The notes under the pieces are model-generated. The model was not told the DNA's origin and made no database searches. It was given only the letters and a program-made list of their open reading frames with translations. From a virus, in IMG/VR virus record IMGVR_UViG_3300033153_007955, positions 1 through 23,229 of that record: a stretch of 23,229 nucleotides of DNA. One strand, written 5' to 3'. Shown here in pieces: positions 6,042-13,098 of the stretch. Positions within the stretch are counted from its first letter, which is position 1; each line of letters begins with the position of its first letter. The position numbers were made by a program, and so were the translations under genes.

Positions 6042-7493
6042 ATGCTGAATTGGTTCAAAAGAGTGATTCATGCCGCCTCGGCGCCGGCCGCCGAGCCGAT
6101 GTCGCTACGCCGATGGGGCGCGGCCAAGACGAACCGGCTGAACCGGGCGCACTGGCAGCCGGTGACCGGCCAGACGATCAACCAGGACCTGGCTGGTAGC
6201 CTGGAGACGCTCCGGACCCGGTGCGAGTTCGAGGTCGCCAATAACCCCGACGCCGAGGGGATGATCTTCACGCACACGATCGATGTGATCGGGGCCCACG
6301 GCCCGACGTTGCAGGTCCAGAGCGATAACGAGGCGTACAGCGATAAACTGGAAGCGATCTGGAGCGACTGGTGGTCGGCGCCCGACGTGACCGGCAAGCT
6401 GTCGGGGGTCGACCTGCTCGATCTGGACGTGCGCAAGCTGTGGACGGCCGGTGAGTTTCTGACTCAGATCGTGACCGACAAGTCCGCCGACGGGCCGGTC
6501 CAGATGCGCCTTAAAGTAGTCAACCCGCGACGGCTGGCGTCGCCGGCCGGCAAAGCGGCCGACCCGCGCGTGGTGATGGGCATCGAGCTGGACGACAACA
6601 ACAAGCCGGTCCGGTACTACATCGACAACACATCCGCCGCCGGCCTGGTGGGGACGTCACCCGAGCCGGTGCCGGCGGCCGACATTATTCACGAGTTCGA
6701 TGTGATCGAAGAGGACCAGGCGCGCGGTGTGCCGAAGCTGGCAACGTGTGTCCAGATCGGCGCGGACCTGCGCGATTACGACCTGCAGGTGATGGACGCC
6801 GCGCGAGCGGCGGCCGATTCGGGCGTGTTCATCTGGTCGATCCACCCGAACCTAGAGCCGACGGTCGTCAAAGAGTCGTCCGAGATCGAACGGCGAATGA
6901 ACACCACGCTACCGCCCGGCTATCAGGCGACGCAACTGACGCCGCAGCAGCCGGCGACGGGGTATACCGAGTTCCACGACGAGCACCTGCGGCGGCTGGG
7001 CCGGCCGTGTGCCATGCCGCTGATGATTACGAAACTGGACAGCAAGAACCACAACTATTCGTCCGCGCGGTTTGATGCCCAGGTGTACAACCGCGGGATC
7101 GATAAATTCCGCGGCTGGCTCGAACGGCGTCTATTGAATCGGCTGGTGGCCATGATCGCCCGGGAAGCGGAACTGGCCGGGCGCGTCGGGACCGGCGGCG
7201 GACTGCCCGCTCGCCCGGCGACGGTGAAATACAAGTGGACCTGGCCGAGGCCGGCGAGTGTCGATCCGACGAAAGACGCCTCGGCGGCCAGCGAGCGGCT
7301 CGCCAACGGCACCAGTACACACCGGGACGAATGCGCGGCGAACGGCGAGGACTGGGCGGAAGTCTTCGACCAGCAGGCGAAAGAACAGGAAAAACGCGAC
7401 ACACTCGGCCTACCGCGCATTGAACTGAGCAAAGGGAAGCTGACGGGCGTGGCGTCTCCGCGAGAGACGGCCAGCGAGGAGCACAATGAGTAA
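6042..7493 (+). CDS. Portal protein, lambda gpB-type family
   Basis: 483 residues from ATG 6042 (MLNWFKRVIH); the longer frame from 5898 is rejected because its first 48 codons are the repeat element. Family features: an N-terminal RRWGAAKTNRLNRAHW segment, SLETLRTRCEFEVANNP, the GEFLTQIV/LKVVNPRRL beta part, and around residue 226 QARGVPKLATCV followed by a long helix (DYDLQVMDAARAAADSGVFIW), a hallmark of the lambda-family portal. The C-terminus has KYKWTWPRPASVDPTKDA and an alanine/glycine region. Portals form the dodecameric DNA gate of the head and dock terminase and connector. The 3' end overlaps the next gene by eight bases (ATGAGTAA). Confidence 0.92.
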   Translation: MLNWFKRVIHAASAPAAEPMSLRRWGAAKTNRLNRAHWQPVTGQTINQDLAGSLETLRTRCEFEVANNPDAEGMIFTHTIDVIGAHGPTLQVQSDNEAYSDKLEAIWSDWWSAPDVTGKLSGVDLLDLDVRKLWTAGEFLTQIVTDKSADGPVQMRLKVVNPRRLASPAGKAADPRVVMGIELDDNNKPVRYYIDNTSAAGLVGTSPEPVPAADIIHEFDVIEEDQARGVPKLATCVQIGADLRDYDLQVMDAARAAADSGVFIWSIHPNLEPTVVKESSEIERRMNTTLPPGYQATQLTPQQPATGYTEFHDEHLRRLGRPCAMPLMITKLDSKNHNYSSARFDAQVYNRGIDKFRGWLERRLLNRLVAMIAREAELAGRVGTGGGLPARPATVKYKWTWPRPASVDPTKDASAASERLANGTSTHRDECAANGEDWAEVFDQQAKEQEKRDTLGLPRIELSKGKLTGVASPRETASEEHNE

Positions 7494-9819
7494 CCGAAAC
7501 CGAAAAAAGCGACAACGACAGGGACTCCAGCGGGCGACTACGGAAATGCCCAATGCCCAAGTTCCAATGTCCAACAGCGGCCAACGGTCCGCGGTCAGCG
7601 CGCCACAAAGTGCCGGCCGCCAGCGGGATCTGACCGTCCGTACGTTTACGCTTCGGCCCGACTCGCTGGACGAAGAGAACCGCAGCGTCGAGGCGGTCCT
7701 GGCGACCGAAGGGCGCGTGCTTGTTCTCGACATGAACCGCTGGGAAGTGATCGAAGAAATTCTGCTGATGGACGGCTGGCGGGCGCCGGCCAGCGGCCAG
7801 TTGCCGCTCGTCGACACGCACGACACCAGCACGATCGAAAAACAACTGGGCTCGACGCGCGACCTTCACGTCGAAGGCGGCCAACTGGTGGGGCGTCGGT
7901 TTTTTTCGTCGGTCGCCGCCGCGAACGACGCCTTTGTGAAGGTCAAGGAGCGGCACATCACCGATGGGTCGATCGGTTACCGCGTGCTGGAATATGACGA
8001 CATCCAGCCTGGCAAGACGGGAACGGTCAATGGCCGATCGTATACCGCCGGGAAGCGGTTACTACGTATTTCACGGGTATGGGAAACGCGCGAGGATTCG
8101 CTCGCGATTATTGGGGCGGACGGCAATGCAAAAGTACGAGACGAGGGAGCGCATGCGCCCCCGGATGACAGGGGCGAACGCCCCTATGGTAAGGAGACCA
8201 AGATGGATTTTGAAAAATGGCTGAAAGAAAAGGGCATCGATTCGGCGGGCTTGAATGACGAACGGCGGGCCGAACTGCAGACCGAGTTCGATGCGGAGCG
8301 GGCAAGCCCACCCATTGCAATGGGTGGGCGTGAGGGTGGGCGTGAGGGTGGGCGTGAGGGTGAGCGTGAGGGTGAGCGTGAGGGTGAGCGTGAGGCGCCC
8401 GCGTCGGAAGCCCTGCCGGAAGCCGGTGCGATGACCGAAATGCGGACGGCGATCGATCCGGCCGAAGCGGCCCGCGAGGTGGTCCGTGCCGAGCGGGAAC
8501 GCGACCGGCAGATCCGTGCCCTGGCCGGCGACGATGTGTCCAGCGAACTCGTGCAGCGCGCGATCGATGAGGAGTGGACGCCGGACCGGGCGGCCAGTGC
8601 GTTTCTGACGTACGTCCGCGAGAGCCGTGTGGCCGGTGTGGCCTCTGCGCCGGGCGTCCATGTCCGCGAGCACGACCGTGACTGCACCGCCCGTGCCCTG
8701 GCCGCCGGGATGATGCACCGGGCGAACCTGCGGGTGATCGACCCGGACGCGCCCGACGCCACGCGGGCCGAGCAGGAACGCGACGCCGAGCGAGGGGATC
8801 GATACCGGGACATGTCGATGGTCGATCTGTGCCGCGAGGCGCTTCGACTGGATGCCCGGGCGATCCCCAGTACGCGGCACGAGCAGATCCGTGCGGCCGT
8901 GTCGACCACGAGCATGACCAACATCTTCACCACCGTGGTCAACGCACAGGTATTGGCGGCGTACGTCGAAGCGGGCGATACCACCGAGGGGTGGGTCCGC
9001 GTCACCGAGGTGCCGGACTTCAAGAGCAACGAGCGGATTATGTTGGGCAAGTCGACCGGCTTGCACCGCCACGCGCGGGGAGACGACGCCAAACACGTAT
9101 CGCGGAGCGATTCCAAGGAAGAGTACAAGATCGGCCGGTTCACCGGGCAGAACGTCGTCGATGAGATGGACATTATCGACGATCGGTTCGACGCCCTTTT
9201 GGACATGCCGGCCGACATGGGCAGGGACGCCGCGCACCTGAGGCCGAACCTGGTGTATTCGATCCTACTGGCCAACGCGGCGCTCGATGCCGACGGCCTC
9301 GCCCTGTTCCATGCGACGCACGGCAATCTCGACACCTCGAGCGCCCTGGCGAGTGCCACGCTGCAGGCGGCATTGACCGCCCTGGCCACGCAGACGATGA
9401 ACGGCCGACCGCTGGGGCTATTTCCGCAGTTCTTGATCGTGCCACAAGCGCTGAAGTTCACGGCCTCCAGTCTGATCCATTCGGCTGAGGTGCGCGATAC
9501 GACCAGCAGCACGATCACGCACACGCGGAACCCGCTGCAGGACGAGAACCTGCAGATCCGGTCCGACTCGCGATTGGACAACGGCGTGACCGACCCGGCC
9601 ACCGATACGGTCCACTCCGGCAGCGCGACGACCTGGTTCATGGCCGCCGCCGGCGGCCGGCACACGGTCGAGGTCGGCTACCTGCGCGGCACGGGCCGAA
9701 GCCCGCTGATCCGTTCGTTCGTCCTGGACCAGGGCCAGTGGGGCATTGGCTGGGACATCAAGATGGACATCGGTGCCAAAGCGCTCGATTACCGCGGCCT
9801 GCACAAGTCGACGGCGTGA
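7486..9819 (+). CDS. Prohead protease - major capsid protein fusion
   Basis: 777 residues in one frame. Residues ~48-210 are a U35-like prohead serine protease: LPLVDTHD with H112 and HITDGSIGYRV with S162 as likely catalytic residues, and LGSTRDLHVEGGQLVGR between them. Residues ~240-470 are charged and helical (MDFEKWLKEKGIDSAG onward), a scaffold-like delta region. Residues ~475-777 are the capsid fold: TSMTNIFTTVVNAQVLAAY, DPADM-like and FIVP-like strands (FPQFLIVPQALK), ending LDYRGLHKSTA. Protease-capsid fusions are known in phages. Oddities: residues ~20-45 derive from a low-complexity repeat; residues 274-303 are an in-frame palindrome plus a 12-bp tandem repeat; a strong internal ribosome site precedes Met240. 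Confidence 0.88.
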   Translation: MSNRNRKKRQRQGLQRATTEMPNAQVPMSNSGQRSAVSAPQSAGRQRDLTVRTFTLRPDSLDEENRSVEAVLATEGRVLVLDMNRWEVIEEILLMDGWRAPASGQLPLVDTHDTSTIEKQLGSTRDLHVEGGQLVGRRFFSSVAAANDAFVKVKERHITDGSIGYRVLEYDDIQPGKTGTVNGRSYTAGKRLLRISRVWETREDSLAIIGADGNAKVRDEGAHAPPDDRGERPYGKETKMDFEKWLKEKGIDSAGLNDERRAELQTEFDAERASPPIAMGGREGGREGGREGEREGEREGEREAPASEALPEAGAMTEMRTAIDPAEAAREVVRAERERDRQIRALAGDDVSSELVQRAIDEEWTPDRAASAFLTYVRESRVAGVASAPGVHVREHDRDCTARALAAGMMHRANLRVIDPDAPDATRAEQERDAERGDRYRDMSMVDLCREALRLDARAIPSTRHEQIRAAVSTTSMTNIFTTVVNAQVLAAYVEAGDTTEGWVRVTEVPDFKSNERIMLGKSTGLHRHARGDDAKHVSRSDSKEEYKIGRFTGQNVVDEMDIIDDRFDALLDMPADMGRDAAHLRPNLVYSILLANAALDADGLALFHATHGNLDTSSALASATLQAALTALATQTMNGRPLGLFPQFLIVPQALKFTASSLIHSAEVRDTTSSTITHTRNPLQDENLQIRSDSRLDNGVTDPATDTVHSGSATTWFMAAAGGRHTVEVGYLRGTGRSPLIRSFVLDQGQWGIGWDIKMDIGAKALDYRGLHKSTA
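8170..8205 (+). promoter_or_regulatory. Internal hairpin, Shine-Dalgarno and in-frame ATG for a capsid-only product
   Basis: Inside the fusion gene a hairpin (AGGGGC-GAAC-GCCCCT, 8170-8185) is followed by AAGGAGA at 8191-8197 and, five bases later, ATG 8203, which is in frame (Met240 of the fusion). This is the best Shine-Dalgarno match in the window. It would yield a 538-residue scaffold-capsid protein without the protease. Confidence 0.65.
8306..8395 (+). repeat. 24-bp palindrome and 12-bp tandem repeat read in frame in the capsid fusion
   Basis: Positions 8306-8329 are a perfect copy of the intergenic palindrome, translated roughly as SPPIAMGG. It is followed by about five 12-base units (GTGAGGGTGGGC, then GTGAGGGTGAGC) translated as REGG and REGE repeats. 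The block lies in the linker between scaffold helix and the rest of the fusion. Confidence 0.9.
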
Positions 9820-10122
9820 CAGGTGAGGAAGGGCGGCTTGGGTAGCCCATAAAAAAGCGGCGAACGCCGCCGCTCGATTACCGCGGTCTGCACAAGTCGC
9901 CGGCGTAGGGTCTGGCTCCTTTTTGTATTCCAAAAAGGTGCCTGACTTTTTTCGTGCGAACGTGCGAAGGTGAGAAAGTGAGAAGGGATTGGCCGCAGAG
10001 TACGCAGAGATCGCAGAGGCGGCTTCGCCGTGGGAATTAAATTTAGAATGGCACGAAGTGCCCTCCGCGTCCTCCGCGGTCTCTGCGGCTGAATGAAATT
10101 GAGAAAGTGAGAACGTGACGCC
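9820..10122. repeat. Non-coding 303-bp gap: duplicated capsid 3' end, hairpins, element copy B
   Basis: No gene is supported here. It contains, in order: a GCGGC-GAAC-GCCGC hairpin at 9857-9870; a 36-bp copy (9871-9906) of the capsid gene end (9782-9817); a terminator-like inverted repeat 9914-9952; an octamer run 9953-9984; the two-hairpin element copy B at 9992-10092 (hairpin 1 at 10019-10031, hairpin 2 at 10050-10062); and further octamers up to the next start at 10123. Confidence 0.8.
9914..9952 (+). terminator. Possible intrinsic terminator after the capsid gene
   Basis: GGCTCCTTTTT (9914-9924) faces AAAAAGGTGCC (9932-9942) with one T-T mismatch, and TTTTTT follows at 9947-9952. The stem is partly A-T, so strength is uncertain. 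The words GGCTCC and GGTGCCTGAC also resemble dispersed REP-type sequences seen near transposases of the RAYT type, so the repeat may be a mobile-element footprint used as a terminator. Confidence 0.4.
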
Positions 10123-10389
10123 ATGAAAGAATACGCGATTAAGACCGCCCGCGACCTGACGATCGACGGAATTCCGGTCGACGCCGGGACGGTTATCGCC
10201 CGGGTCCGGACGGATTTTCCGCTCGGCAATGTGATCAGCGCGATGCGGGTCGGGAACGTCGAGCCTGAGCTAGTGGAAGCCGAAGCGCCGAATACGGTTT
10301 CGCCGCCGCCGGCCACGCGACCCGCGCCGGTAACGGCCCCCGCACCGGCCGGGAACAACAGCGGCCGCCGGCGCGGCAGAAAAGGGTAA
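10123..10389 (+). CDS. Small head-region protein of unknown function (88 aa)
   Basis: ATG 10123 to TAA 10389. Residues 1-50 form a small beta-rich domain (MKEYAIKTARDLTIDGIPVDAGTVIARVR), reading like a compact virion or morphogenesis domain. Residues 51-88 are a proline/alanine linker ending in a basic tail (SGRRRGRKG). It sits between the capsid gene and the capsid-cement candidate, where phages often place small head-completion or decoration proteins. No motif allows a firm call. It is preceded by octamer repeats containing GTGACG and followed by a perfect palindrome. Confidence 0.6.
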   Translation: MKEYAIKTARDLTIDGIPVDAGTVIARVRTDFPLGNVISAMRVGNVEPELVEAEAPNTVSPPPATRPAPVTAPAPAGNNSGRRRGRKG

Positions 10390-10396
10390 TGATAGA

Positions 10397-10450
10397 GCCC
10401 ACCCTTCGCGAAGGGTGGGCGTGTAAAAATGATCGCCCGCCGCGGCGGGC
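10397..10450 (+). repeat. 24-bp palindrome (variant core) and 16-bp palindrome
   Basis: 10397-10420 is a perfect palindrome with GCCCACCCTT and core CGCG instead of the usual TGCA: both arms have changed together. A second perfect palindrome, GCCCGCCGCGGCGGGC, lies at 10435-10450 and ends 21 nt before the ATG at 10472. GGAG at 10459-10462 serves as ribosome site. Confidence 0.85.
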
Positions 10451-10471
10451 TCAGTAACGGAGAACGAACCC

Positions 10472-11404
10472 ATGACGGCAGAAGCACAGTTTCTAGGAAA
10501 CGGCGACACGGTCGACTGGACCGCGGCCGAAGCGCTGGCCAGTGGCCAGGTGGTCCAGTTGCCCGACGGCCGGGCGGGCGTGATCGCCGGCGCGAAGGCG
10601 GCGGCGATCGGCGATCGGGTGGCCGCGCGGGTCAAAAACGATCTGTATACCATGCAGAAAACGGCCAGCGTCGTTCTGCTGGACGGCCAGGAGGTGTACT
10701 GGGTCAAGAGCACCGGGAAAGTGTCATACACCGGCGACTTCAAGGTCGGCACGGTGGTGGGCGACGCGGCCTCGGCGGCGACGACGTGCGTGGTGGCGTT
10801 GAACAACAGAGCGCAGGCCCTGATCCGGCTGGGCACCGGGTCGTGGAACAAAGTCGAATCGACCGGCACGGTAGCCGAACTCGGCGACGGCGCCCGGCTG
10901 GCGCTCACGACCGCCGGCAGTGCGCAGCACGCCTGGCTTGTTTCCGATGCGGTGGTCGACATCGACGAGGGCCTGATCTTCGAGGCGTGGGTGGACGTGG
11001 TCGATAACGGCGATAACGCCGTGCTCGACATGGATTGGGGCCTGGCCGACGACGCGGGGACGGCCGACTTCGACGCGCTGAGCGAGTTCATCGCGTTCCA
11101 TCTGGATGGCGATACCCTCGATCTCGACGCGCACAGCGACGACGGCACGACCGACATCGCGCCGGTCGATACGACGGCCAACGTCGTCGAGGACGCGTGG
11201 ACCTTCTACCAGATCGACCTGCGGGACAAGACGGCGCCGAAGCTGTACGTCAACGGTGTCCTGGTGACCTCGACGGCCATTGTGATGGACGACTACGCCG
11301 GCAACTTGCGAGCGATCGCCGCGATCGAGAAATCGGGCACGGACGACACGCCCGGCGAGATTCGCGTGCGGGACATGCTGGTTCGCACCGCTCTTGCCGC
11401 ATAG
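10472..11404 (+). CDS. Capsid cement (DUF2190-like) protein with lectin-like C-terminal domain
   Basis: 310 residues. Residues 1-~112 match what I recall of the DUF2190 capsid-cement family: FLGNGDTVDWTAAEALASGQVV, GVIAGAKAAAIGDRVAARV, and a strand region ending VGTVVGDAASAATTCVVALN. Such proteins stabilise the mature shell. Residues ~120-310 add a concanavalin/LamG-like beta-sandwich: LIFEAWVDVVDNGDNAVLDM, IAFHLDGDTLDLDAHSDDG, WTFYQIDLRDKTAPKLYVNG, which is the usual strand pattern of sugar- or surface-binding laminin-G domains. Together the protein could decorate the head and display a binding domain (inference). Start ATG 10472 follows GGAG by nine bases. Confidence 0.7.
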   Translation: MTAEAQFLGNGDTVDWTAAEALASGQVVQLPDGRAGVIAGAKAAAIGDRVAARVKNDLYTMQKTASVVLLDGQEVYWVKSTGKVSYTGDFKVGTVVGDAASAATTCVVALNNRAQALIRLGTGSWNKVESTGTVAELGDGARLALTTAGSAQHAWLVSDAVVDIDEGLIFEAWVDVVDNGDNAVLDMDWGLADDAGTADFDALSEFIAFHLDGDTLDLDAHSDDGTTDIAPVDTTANVVEDAWTFYQIDLRDKTAPKLYVNGVLVTSTAIVMDDYAGNLRAIAAIEKSGTDDTPGEIRVRDMLVRTALAA

Positions 11405-11674
11405 CGGGTCATAAAAAAAGGGGTGATCCCGCACACGACTGCGGGACCACCCCGATGCCCGCGCAAGCCCACCCATTGCAATGGGTGGGCTTGAAGTGAG
11501 AAGGTGAGAAGGGATTGGCCGCAGAGCACGCGGAGATCGCAGAGGCGGCTTCGCCGCGGGAATTAATTTTAGAATGGCACGAAGTGCCCTCCGCGTCCTC
11601 CGCGGTCTCTGCGGCTGAATGAAAGTGAGAAAGTAACGCCCACCCTTTGCAATGGGTGGGGTAAAGAAATCGCG
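11405..11674. repeat. Composite repeat: palindrome, octamers, element copy C, octamers, palindrome
   Basis: The gap of 270 bases has no gene. After the terminator-like hairpin (entered separately) come a perfect palindrome 11467-11490, octamers 11494-11510, the two-hairpin element 11518-11618 (hairpin 1 at 11545-11557, hairpin 2 at 11576-11588), octamers, and a palindrome variant 11638-11661 ending 13 nt before ATG 11675. It is the fullest composite unit in the window. Confidence 0.85.
11412..11453 (-). terminator. Intrinsic terminator on the minus strand
   Basis: Read on the minus strand, GGGGTGGTCCCGCA (11453-11440) pairs over 14 bases with TGCGGGATCACCCC (11433-11420), with one G-T wobble and a six-base loop, followed at once by seven T (11419-11413). 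On the plus strand the stem has an A-C mismatch and no T run follows it. No minus-strand gene is visible upstream of it. Confidence 0.7.
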
Positions 11675-12052
11675 ATGAGCGTTTTTTCTGACATGCTGAA
11701 CGTCGTGGCTGATCAGCAGGTGGCCCTTAAAGGTATTTCGGCGACGTACACACCGGGCGCCGGTGACGGGGTGTCACTGACCGTCGTCGAGTGCGACCCG
11801 GAAGCCGCCGCGGATACCGCCGGTGGCGACGGAATCTATCGGGCGTACGAGCGGGCGGTCGAGATGGATATGGACCCGTCCGCCGAGCACGGCGGGGTCG
11901 CGGCACCGGCGCTGAACGACACAATCACGATCGGCTCGACGACGTACGCCGTGGCGAAAGTACAGGTCTTACCGGGCGGCTGGGCGCGCCTCGGCCTCGA
12001 AAAAAAGACGACGCAGCGTTACGCGACGGACGGGCACTTTGGGCAAAAGTGA
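11675..12052 (+). CDS. Head-tail joining (neck) protein candidate
   Basis: 125 residues from ATG 11675. Sequence begins MSVFSDMLNVVADQQVALKG, then SATYTPGAGDGVSLTVVECD, and ends with a beta-rich segment (NDTITIGSTTYAVAKVQVLPGGWARLGLEKK). A ~120-residue beta protein with an ITIGSTTYxVxxV pattern just after the capsid genes matches the size and layout of head-tail stopper/attachment proteins (lambda gpFII-like, gp16-like). The segment DTITIGSTTYAV is characteristic: such proteins define a quantity and then give the strand leading to the closing ring. Gene order supports the role; homology is inferred. Confidence 0.55.
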   Translation: MSVFSDMLNVVADQQVALKGISATYTPGAGDGVSLTVVECDPEAAADTAGGDGIYRAYERAVEMDMDPSAEHGGVAAPALNDTITIGSTTYAVAKVQVLPGGWARLGLEKKTTQRYATDGHFGQK

Positions 12053-12061
12053 GAACGTAAC

Positions 12062-12112
12062 GCCCACCCATTGCAATGGGGTAATCACGCCCACCCATTG
12101 CAATGGGTGGGC
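12062..12112 (+). repeat. Two adjacent palindrome copies, the first truncated
   Basis: 12062-12080 is the first 19 bases of the palindrome, interrupted by GTAATCAC, and 12089-12112 is a complete perfect copy that ends 13 nt before ATG 12126. The junction suggests tandem duplication followed by loss of one end. Confidence 0.9.
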
Positions 12113-12125
12113 TTGGATGTGACCG

Positions 12126-12611
12126 ATGGCGGACGTGACACCAGATGGACCTTACGCCGAGCGGCTTGAAGCGCTCGAGCTGTTGATCGCCAACTGTCCG
12201 GCGTTCCGGACGTGGACGAGCACGGCGTCCGTGGCACTGGCTAGGGCGCGCATCTGGTGGGGCGAGACGCCCGAGACGCCGACATTGCCATGCGCCGTGA
12301 TTGGCTGTCCGAGCTGGTCACCGTACGCGGCCGGAACGAACGTCCCCGGCTATCGATCGAGCGTGGGCGTCATGTTCATCGCCGAGATCGCCGAGGCATA
12401 CCGCCCGGCGGGCCAGGAGAAGAACGCCGCGATCGCGTTCGCCAACGCGTTCGGGCAGGTGGCCCAGGAGATGGCCACACTGCAGGGATCCGCAGACGGC
12501 TACCTCTGTTTGCAGCGGGTGGAATGGGACGAGCCGTGGCGGCTCCCCCCGAAAGACCGGAAAACTGACCGTGACGTTTATGTGGTGACGGGCGTCGAAG
12601 CGTCGGCGTGA
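12126..12611 (+). CDS. Tail terminator / minor tail protein candidate (gpU-like position)
   Basis: 161 residues from ATG 12126. Helical start (YAERLEALELLIANCPAFRTW), a central region (ARIWWGETPETPTLPCAVIG), then VGVMFIAEIAEAYR and a long helix (EKNAAIAFANAFGQVAQEMATL), ending with a beta region and DRDVYVVTGVEASA. The pattern of helix, conserved-proline strand, and a final strand giving a value in the last 20 residues is typical of tail-terminator proteins that cap the tail tube and join it to the head. I could not confirm it by similarity. It ends at TGA 12609-12611. Confidence 0.5.
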   Translation: MADVTPDGPYAERLEALELLIANCPAFRTWTSTASVALARARIWWGETPETPTLPCAVIGCPSWSPYAAGTNVPGYRSSVGVMFIAEIAEAYRPAGQEKNAAIAFANAFGQVAQEMATLQGSADGYLCLQRVEWDEPWRLPPKDRKTDRDVYVVTGVEASA

Positions 12612-12635
12612 TGTCCGTAATCCTTGAGGGTGTTT

Positions 12636-13097
12636 GTGATCCACGTCAAAACCATTGAGCGCGGCTCGCCAGCGCAGATTACGAGACGCGTCTGGAACGA
12701 CACGATGAAGCGCGGGTATTACGCGGGTGTGCGACTGTGGTTCCGGCGGTTTTTGCGGAAGCATTTTACCAGCGGGGCGGCCCACCGCTATCGCTATCAG
12801 CCGCGCTCGAGGAAATACGAAATCAGAAAAGCCAGAGTCAAAGGGCACCGTCGCGCATTGGAATGGAGCGGCACAATGAAACGGCAGGTCCTGGGCCACG
12901 AAGACATCAAAGCCACCGGCAAAGGCGCCCGGGCCTCGCTCCGCGGGCCGCGGTGGTTGTATGCGTACCGCCGGAACCTGAAGCAGCCCGACAAGGCGAC
13001 CGAACTGACGGTCTTCTTGGCGGACGAGGAGCAGGCGATCGGCCAGGAAATCGACCGGGTGATGACGAAGCGGCTGAACTTCGTCGAGTGTGTATAA
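12636..13097 (+). CDS. Basic neck/tail-completion protein candidate
   Basis: Start placed at GTG 12636 (MIHVKTIERGSPAQI) because GAGG lies at 12626-12629, six bases upstream; TTG 12624 and GTG 12630 are alternatives in the same frame. The 153-residue protein is very basic (RRVWNDTMKRGYY, WFRRFLRKHF, YRYQPRSRKYEIRKARVKG) with a central LEWSGTMKRQVL segment, and ends in an acidic helix (LADEEQAIGQEIDRVMTKRL). A similar layout occurs in HK97 gp10-like proteins that sit at the head-tail junction, in which a two-helix basic N-terminus is followed by a G-x-hydrophobic strand and a C-terminal helix. This is a weak, context-based call. Confidence 0.5.
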   Translation: MIHVKTIERGSPAQITRRVWNDTMKRGYYAGVRLWFRRFLRKHFTSGAAHRYRYQPRSRKYEIRKARVKGHRRALEWSGTMKRQVLGHEDIKATGKGARASLRGPRWLYAYRRNLKQPDKATELTVFLADEEQAIGQEIDRVMTKRLNFVECV

Positions 13098-13098
13098 A

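Noticed and set aside
8071-9665. Two long minus-strand frames (388 and 493 aa) opposite the protease-capsid gene
   Set aside because: Antisense shadows caused by GC-rich codon usage; they contain low-complexity TLTLT and RPPSRP runs from the tandem repeat and show no domain.
10270-11181. 303-aa minus-strand frame opposite the cement protein
   Set aside because: Ser/Thr/Pro/Ala-rich shadow of a well-supported plus-strand gene, running through palindromes.
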